A DNA stretch of 6,621 nt from an uncultured Bacilli bacterium (GTDB lineage Bacteria > Bacillota_I > Bacilli_A > ML615J-28 > CAG-313): assembly GCA_904501965.1 (NCBI GenBank), contig CAJGCS010000059.1:1-6621 (forward strand), given 5' to 3'. The notes under the pieces were generated by a model. The model was not told where the DNA came from and did not search any database. It saw only the letters and a list, made by a program, of their open reading frames with translations. How positions within the stretch are numbered: position 1 is the first letter of the stretch; every line of letters starts with the position of its first letter. Made by a program: the position numbers and the translations under genes. Below, in pieces: positions 1 through 4,632 of this stretch.

Positions 1-1391
1 GCAACTAGATTTGCAATAATACGAAGTGATTCAACTAAATTATACATTACTGTTTTTAATTCTTCAACCTTTGATTCATCTTTTGCAAGAGCCCAAGGAG
101 CAGTTTCATCAATGTATTTATTTGCACGTCTAATTAATTTCCATGTAGACTCAATTGCATCTTGAAGGTTGAACCCTTCAAAGTTTTCAAGAGTTTCTTT
201 AATACTTTCATTTGCAACTTTTATTAAATCTTCATCAAATAAAGTTTTTACAGATGCATTTGGAATAATACCACCAAAATATTTATCAACCATTGCAACA
301 GTTCTACTTAAAAGGTTACCAAGATCATTTGCAAGTTCAGTATTATATCTTTCACAGAATCTTTCATATCCAAATAAGCCATCATTACCAAGTGGTAATT
401 CTTTTGTTAAGTAATATCTAACTGAGTCAATTCCATAACGACTTACTAAATCCATTGGATAAACGCTATTTCCACGTGATTTTGACATTTTACCATCACG
501 GTTTAAAATCCATCCATGAACATATAATTTGAAATTTAGTGGAATATCAAGAGCCATTAACATAATTGGCCAGTAGATTGCATGGAATCTTAAAATATCT
601 TTACCAATAACTTGGTAGATTTTTTTATTTTCTTGCCAGTATTTTTGATATAAATTATCATCGCTTGTTCCATAGCCAAGAGCTGTTAAGTAGTTTGCTA
701 GAGCATCAATCCAAACATAGATTACATGTTTTGGATTTGATTTAATTTGAATCCCCCATTTAAGTGTAGTTCTACTAACACATAAATCTTCTAAACCACT
801 TTTAATAAAAGACACAACTTCGTTACGTCTTGTTTTTGGAACAATACAATCAGGGTTAGCTTCAATATAGTCTAATAATCTTTTTTCATATTTCTTTAAA
901 TTTAAGAAATAGCTTTCTTCAGTAACTGTAGTTGTTGGTTTACCACAATCTGGGCAAGTATCACCTTCACCAAGTTGTGTTTTAGTAAAGAAAGTTTCAC
1001 AAGAAACACAATAATTACCAGAATATTCACCTAGGTAAATATCACCTTGAGCAAGAAGTCTTTCAAAAATATCTTGAACTACTTTTACATGATGATCATC
1101 AGTTGTACGAATAAAACCATCATTAGTAATTAACATATTTTTCCAAAGTTCTTTTGTTTCGTTTGCAACTTTGTCTACATAGCTTTTTGGATCAAGTCCA
1201 ACTTTAGTTGCAGAATCTTCAATCTTTTGTCCATGTTCATCCATACCTGTTAAATAGTATGTATCTTGACCAATAAGACGAGAATATCTTGCTAAAGCAT
1301 CACATGCTACTGTAGTATAACTATTACCAAGCATTGGAGCTCCACTTGCATAATATATTGGAGTAGTAATATAACATTTTTCTTTTTTCAT
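1..1391 (-). CDS. metG: Methionyl-tRNA synthetase (3'-truncated by window edge)
   Basis: Cytoplasmic class I aminoacyl-tRNA synthetase that charges tRNA-Met with methionine at the expense of ATP. The reading frame opens at ATG 1391-1389 and stays open to the window edge, giving 463 visible residues; the C-terminal end is missing. Visible landmarks are the N-terminal Rossmann segment ITTPIYY (8-14), GMDEHGQK (49-56), a zinc knuckle with CVSC (128-131) and CPDC (146-149), the second catalytic signature KMSKS (301-305), the segment YVWIDALANYLTALGYG, and the anticodon-domain motif DETAPWALAKDE near residues 428-439. The first catalytic signature, normally HIGH, reads MLGN at 20-23, which is unusual. 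The start is supported by an AGGAG element seven bases upstream and by alignment with the usual short N-terminus. The gene has its own promoter. Whether a C-terminal tRNA-binding (Trbp111-like) domain follows cannot be seen. The family assignment is secure. Confidence 0.97.
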   Translation of the reverse strand, partial: MKKEKCYITTPIYYASGAPMLGNSYTTVACDALARYSRLIGQDTYYLTGMDEHGQKIEDSATKVGLDPKSYVDKVANETKELWKNMLITNDGFIRTTDDHHVKVVQDIFERLLAQGDIYLGEYSGNYCVSCETFFTKTQLGEGDTCPDCGKPTTTVTEESYFLNLKKYEKRLLDYIEANPDCIVPKTRRNEVVSFIKSGLEDLCVSRTTLKWGIQIKSNPKHVIYVWIDALANYLTALGYGTSDDNLYQKYWQENKKIYQVIGKDILRFHAIYWPIMLMALDIPLNFKLYVHGWILNRDGKMSKSRGNSVYPMDLVSRYGIDSVRYYLTKELPLGNDGLFGYERFCERYNTELANDLGNLLSRTVAMVDKYFGGIIPNASVKTLFDEDLIKVANESIKETLENFEGFNLQDAIESTWKLIRRANKYIDETAPWALAKDESKVEELKTVMYNLVESLRIIANLV

Positions 1392-1398
1392 AAACGTT

Positions 1399-1406
1399 CT
1401 CCTTTT
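1399..1406 (-). promoter_or_regulatory. Ribosome binding site of metG
   Basis: On the minus strand this reads AAAAGGAG, with the AGGAG core at 1403-1399 and seven bases before the ATG at 1391. Core and spacing are close to ideal and fix the metG start. Confidence 0.85.
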
Positions 1407-1439
1407 AAAGGTATATTTTAATACATATAATCGTTAATT

Positions 1440-1468
1440 ATTATATCACACATACTGATTTTTATCAA
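1440..1468 (-). promoter_or_regulatory. Sigma-A type promoter of metG
   Basis: On the minus strand a -35 box TTGATA (1468-1463) is separated by exactly 17 bases from a perfect -10 box TATAAT (1445-1440). The -10 box is preceded by TGA, giving an extended -10 (TGnTATAAT). Transcription would begin near 1433, leaving a leader of only about 40 bases before the metG ATG. That is too short for a T-box or S-box riboswitch. Box positions are read directly; activity is inferred. Confidence 0.8.
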
Positions 1469-1480
1469 AAAAATGACAAG

Positions 1481-1514
1481 AAAAAATGATTATAAATTAA
1501 TTATAATCATTTTT
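1481..1514 (-). terminator. AT-rich hairpin terminator of the Ig-repeat surface gene
   Basis: A perfect 14-bp inverted repeat (1482-1495 and 1501-1514) flanks a five-base loop (1496-1500). In the minus-strand transcript the hairpin ends in a run of six U, followed after CUUGUCA by another seven U (1473-1467). The 5' arm and loop include the last codons and the TAA stop (1499-1497) of the upstream gene, so the coding end doubles as terminator. The stem has only one G-C pair, so it may be weak. Its symmetry means it could also stall transcription from the other strand, but no plus-strand gene approaches it. Confidence 0.6.
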
Positions 1515-3500
1515 AAATTCTTCTATATTATCCTTATTCTTCAAAAACCGGTTCTTCTTTTTCGCAAGCACAGCCTTTACAATAACTAAAGCTATTATTC
1601 CAATCATTAGTACAGTCGTAACAACAATAACACTAGTATAGTTTGTTATATAGCAATCAATATCATTTGAGCATCCTTTAATATTATCTTCAATAATCAC
1701 AAAAGATAGTTCTTTCTTTGTTTCATTGCCAGCTTTATCTTTTGCATATATTTCAACTAAATATGTACCAACTTCAGAGATTAATGTATTATCATATTCG
1801 CTACCATTTAATTTAATATATGTTTCAATTTCGCCATCAAAATTATCAGTTATATTGTATTTGATATTTTCTAATTTTAAGTATTTACCTCCTTCTTTAA
1901 TATCTAATATTTCGATAAGAGGAGATATTGTGTCTTTTATAGTAATATTTTGCACTACCTCGTTACTTTTGTTCCCTGATGAATCATATGCAATTAATTT
2001 GATATAACCATTTTTTCCTTTTGTTAAAGCTTCAATAAATTCATATTCAGTTATTTCTAAGTTATCACAAAAATATTTTTTTGTTATTGTTAGATCAGTA
2101 TCAAAGTTATCTTTTGCATCAATGATATTTTCTAAATCATTTAAAAAGAAAGATTCAATTTCTGTATCTAAAAGGGTTATTTCTTCTATTGTGCTTATTA
2201 CTGGAGCCGTTGTATCTTTTACAATTATTTTAAAGCTCTTTTCTTCTGTTTTATTAAGAAACTCATCTATTGCATAATACTTAACTTCAACAGTCTTTCC
2301 ACATTTTATATATTCACCTAAATCGGTAATTTCTTCTTTTGTCTTAAAGTCATATATTTTAAATTCAATTTTAGGATTTAAGTCATAATCATCTTTTATT
2401 TCAAACCAGTTATTTAAATCGAATGAATCAGTGAGTGTATCATCAATAATAATATCTGTATTAAATTTCTCTACTATACTAGGCGAGGTAGTATCGTTAA
2501 TTTTTACTTCCAACAAGACTTCTTCAGTTTTATTTTTACTACTATCAATTCCAAAAAAGCTAATATAGCCAATTTTATTAGACTTTAAATATTTTAAGAA
2601 CTCTTCATATGTGTTGATTACGTCTTTTGTTTCGTTATAATATTTAAACGTAATAGTTGCTTTAATATCATAATTATCTGAAACACTTATATATTTTTCA
2701 AGCGATAAATTATTAAGTTCTGTATCTTGTAAAATTAATAGCTCTGGGTAACTTAATGATGGCATAACGTTATCGACAATTTCTATTGTTTTGTAAAAGA
2801 TTAAATAATCATAGTTAAGTTTATCAATAACCATAATGCTTATTACTTGTGTGCCTAGTACTGATGTATCTATATTTTGTTCTACAACAAGTTCATATTC
2901 GTTTTGATTTCTATTCTTAACATCAAAACTACTTATGTAATTAGGAACATCGCTATATACTTCAAGTTTCGTTAACAAAACATTCCAAGATGCATTTAGT
3001 TTTTCTGAATAGGATATTTCATAATCTACAAGTAAATTATTATTATCAAATAAATAAGCAGTTATTTTATCTTTAAATAACTCTTCGACATTTTCAATTT
3101 TTTCGGCACATGTAAATCTTATTGTCGCAAAATAGTTTTGATATGTTGATGAATCCGCTTCTTTGCAAACATGAAGCCTTAATCCATTTTCACTTGTATA
3201 TGAATTAACAAGTTCTTTTGTATAAATACTATTTTTATTTAAACTAAAGAATCCATCAATCATATATTTAGGAACTAACTCATTAATACTATCTATTCCT
3301 AGTTTAATTTCATTTACATTACTATAATCACTTATATTTATATCAACTATAAGCTCTTCTTGTTTTTCTAAGCTTGTTTTATTAAATATTATATAAACTT
3401 TTGTTTTACTTAATGCACTTACTTTATTATTATATATAATAAGGAAAGAACAAAATAAGATAATACAAAAACAAAAGAATAATTTAAATATTTTATTCAT
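1497..3500 (-). CDS. Secreted, membrane-anchored Ig-like repeat surface protein
   Basis: Predicted extracellular protein of 667 residues; exact function unknown. Residues 1-29 form a signal peptide: MNKIFK basic start, hydrophobic core about 8-22, likely cleavage after VSA at 29. Residues 33-165 are a beta-rich region of uncertain family, perhaps cohesin-like. Residues about 180-243 look like a short Ig-like unit. Four clearer repeats follow at about 244-336, 337-429, 430-523 and 524-605. Each has an acidic motif (DNYD 275, DDYD 370, DNFD 464, DNFD 552) and an Asp-x-x-x-Asn-Lys/Glu-Thr/Ser type motif (starting 319, 412, 505, 587), resembling HYR or DUF5011 bacterial Ig-like domains. Two cysteines (610, 616) precede a transmembrane helix at about 622-645 and a charged cytoplasmic tail of about 22 residues. 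There is no LPxTG motif or lipobox. The protein probably projects through the cell wall as an adhesin, sensor or scaffold. It has its own promoter and terminator, and its neighbours give no functional clue. Confidence 0.85.
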   Translation of the reverse strand: MNKIFKLFFCFCIILFCSFLIIYNNKVSALSKTKVYIIFNKTSLEKQEELIVDINISDYSNVNEIKLGIDSINELVPKYMIDGFFSLNKNSIYTKELVNSYTSENGLRLHVCKEADSSTYQNYFATIRFTCAEKIENVEELFKDKITAYLFDNNNLLVDYEISYSEKLNASWNVLLTKLEVYSDVPNYISSFDVKNRNQNEYELVVEQNIDTSVLGTQVISIMVIDKLNYDYLIFYKTIEIVDNVMPSLSYPELLILQDTELNNLSLEKYISVSDNYDIKATITFKYYNETKDVINTYEEFLKYLKSNKIGYISFFGIDSSKNKTEEVLLEVKINDTTSPSIVEKFNTDIIIDDTLTDSFDLNNWFEIKDDYDLNPKIEFKIYDFKTKEEITDLGEYIKCGKTVEVKYYAIDEFLNKTEEKSFKIIVKDTTAPVISTIEEITLLDTEIESFFLNDLENIIDAKDNFDTDLTITKKYFCDNLEITEYEFIEALTKGKNGYIKLIAYDSSGNKSNEVVQNITIKDTISPLIEILDIKEGGKYLKLENIKYNITDNFDGEIETYIKLNGSEYDNTLISEVGTYLVEIYAKDKAGNETKKELSFVIIEDNIKGCSNDIDCYITNYTSVIVVTTVLMIGIIALVIVKAVLAKKKNRFLKNKDNIEEFKNDYN

Positions 3501-3507
3501 ATTTTCA

Positions 3508-3516
3508 CTCCCTCTT
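3508..3516 (-). promoter_or_regulatory. Ribosome binding site of the surface protein gene
   Basis: On the minus strand AAGAGGGAG ends seven bases before ATG 3500. It is a slightly imperfect Shine-Dalgarno (GAGGGAG rather than AGGAGG) but correctly placed. It supports this start, which is also the one that leaves an intact signal peptide. Confidence 0.7.
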
Positions 3517-3538
3517 TCATATAATTATGTTTGAGGTT

Positions 3539-3547
3539 ATTATAACA
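3539..3547 (-). promoter_or_regulatory. Extended -10 promoter of the surface protein gene
   Basis: On the minus strand TGTTATAAT (3547-3539) is a perfect extended -10 (TGn plus TATAAT). No good -35 box lies at 17 or 18 bases; an ATGACA sequence (3571-3566) sits at a spacing of 21. The extended -10 could compensate. Transcription would start near 3532, about 30 bases before the ATG. Activity is inferred. Confidence 0.6.
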
Positions 3548-3603
3548 AATGAATTTTAAGAAAAATGTCATTTCTTGTAACCATTTTTAATTCTTTTTAA
3601 ATA

Positions 3604-3635
3604 ATAAAAAAAGTGTAGAATTAGATTCTACACTT
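3604..3635 (-). terminator. Intrinsic terminator of the glgP-pfkA unit
   Basis: A perfect 10-bp inverted repeat, AAGTGTAGAA (3611-3620) and TTCTACACTT (3626-3635), closes a five-base loop. On the minus strand it is followed directly by a T-run extending to 3604. It begins nine bases past the pfkA stop (3647-3645), a typical Rho-independent terminator. It separates the glycogen/glycolysis unit from the surface protein gene. A T-rich stretch on the other side (3638-3643) makes it potentially bidirectional. Confidence 0.88.
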
Positions 3636-3644
3636 CATTTTTTA

Positions 3645-4619
3645 TTATGATAATTTTTCAGTAAGTTCTGGGTAACCTTCAAAGATATTCTTTTTCATTT
3701 TTAAAGCTTCTTCAATTGGGAATACTTTAATTTCGTTATTGAAGATACCTACACATTTACCGCCTTCACCGTTAAGTAAGCATTCAACTGCTTTTGTTCC
3801 AAGTCTACTTGCAAGGTTTCTATCATACCATACAGGTGTTCCACCTCTTTGCATGTGACCTAAAACAGTTGCACGAGATTCATAACCTGTATGAATTTCT
3901 ACTTGACGTGCTAAGTCAGATGTATCAGTAATATGTTCTGTAACAATTATTAAGATATGTCTTCTGTTTTGTTTTTGACATTTCTTAACAATTTTAATTA
4001 TTTGTTCCATATTGAAACCGATATCAGCTGTGATAACATAATCAGCACCAGTTGCAAGGGCAGCAGCATATGCAATATCACCACAATATCTACCCATAAC
4101 TTCTACTACTGAGCATCTTCTGTGAGAGTTTGATGTGTCACGAATTTTATCGATTGCATCAACTGCAGTGTTTACTGCAGTATGGAAACCGATACTATAT
4201 TCTGTTGATGCAATATCGTTATCGATTGTTGCAGGAACACCAATACAATTAACACCTAAACGAGTAAGTTTTAATGCACCTTGATAAGTTCCATCGCCAC
4301 CGATAGTTACTAATGCATCTACGCCTAGTTCTCTGAATTTTTCAACAGCTTTTTGTTGTACTTCTAAGTTTTTGAATTCTTTACAACGAGCAGAACCTAA
4401 GATTGTACCACCACGGTTAATAGTTTCACTAACTGACATGCGATCCATTAAATGAAATTTGCCTTCGATTAAGCCTTTATAACCATCATCAATCCCATAT
4501 ACTTCAAGTCCAGCGTCAATACCAGAACGAACGATTGCACGAATTGCTGCATTCATCCCTGGAGCGTCGCCACCTGAAGTTAAAACTGCTATTCTTTTAA
4601 TACCACTTTTATTTTCCAT
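3645..4619 (-). CDS. pfkA: ATP-dependent 6-phosphofructokinase
   Basis: Cytoplasmic glycolytic enzyme that phosphorylates fructose-6-phosphate to fructose-1,6-bisphosphate with ATP. From ATG 4619 it is 324 residues, close to the usual 319-320 of bacterial PfkA. Visible motifs are SGGDAPGMNAAIR (15-27), the INRGGTILGSAR effector/active-site strand (68-79), the nucleotide loop GGDGT (107-111), the catalytic TIDND with Asp133, MGRYCGD, the sugar-phosphate segment VTEH, and ESRATVLGHMQRGG. Glycine at 110 (E. coli G104) marks an ATP enzyme rather than a PPi enzyme. The residue before TIDND is alanine, where ATP-PFKs usually have glycine. I prefer ATG 4619 because GGAGG lies five bases upstream. 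An in-frame ATG at 4640 would add seven residues and overlap glgP, but it lacks a Shine-Dalgarno. The gene is co-transcribed with glgP and followed by a terminator. Allosteric control by ADP/PEP is known for the family but not proven here. Confidence 0.97.
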   Translation of the reverse strand: MENKSGIKRIAVLTSGGDAPGMNAAIRAIVRSGIDAGLEVYGIDDGYKGLIEGKFHLMDRMSVSETINRGGTILGSARCKEFKNLEVQQKAVEKFRELGVDALVTIGGDGTYQGALKLTRLGVNCIGVPATIDNDIASTEYSIGFHTAVNTAVDAIDKIRDTSNSHRRCSVVEVMGRYCGDIAYAAALATGADYVITADIGFNMEQIIKIVKKCQKQNRRHILIIVTEHITDTSDLARQVEIHTGYESRATVLGHMQRGGTPVWYDRNLASRLGTKAVECLLNGEGGKCVGIFNNEIKVFPIEEALKMKKNIFEGYPELTEKLS

Positions 4620-4623
4620 TTCT

Positions 4624-4629
4624 TCCTCC
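4624..4629 (-). promoter_or_regulatory. Ribosome binding site that decides the pfkA start
   Basis: On the minus strand GGAGGA lies immediately after the glgP stop codon (4635-4633). The GGAGG core ends five bases before ATG 4619. The upstream in-frame ATG at 4640 lies before this site and so cannot use it, which argues for the shorter PfkA. Confidence 0.8.
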
Positions 4630-4632
4630 AAA

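Noticed and set aside
169..414. 81-codon open frame on the plus strand
   Set aside because: It lies wholly antisense to well-conserved metG coding sequence, has no recognisable domain and is best explained as a shadow frame.
1..1391. Possible decay of metG because HIGH is missing
   Set aside because: The frame is intact, and KMSKS, the zinc cysteines, the anticodon motif, promoter and ribosome site are all preserved, so a pseudogene is unlikely.
1726..2007. 93-codon open frame on the plus strand
   Set aside because: It is antisense to the Ig-repeat coding region, which shows clear repeat periodicity in its own frame. No domain is recognisable in it.
3450..3500. Lipoprotein signal in the surface protein
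   Set aside because: The N-terminus has cysteines (10, 12, 17), but they sit inside the hydrophobic core and none follows a lipobox pattern; an ordinary signal peptide fits better.
3645..4619. PPi-dependent phosphofructokinase
   Set aside because: PPi enzymes carry Asp at the second key glycine (GGDD) and Lys before TIDND. This protein has GGDGT and Ala.
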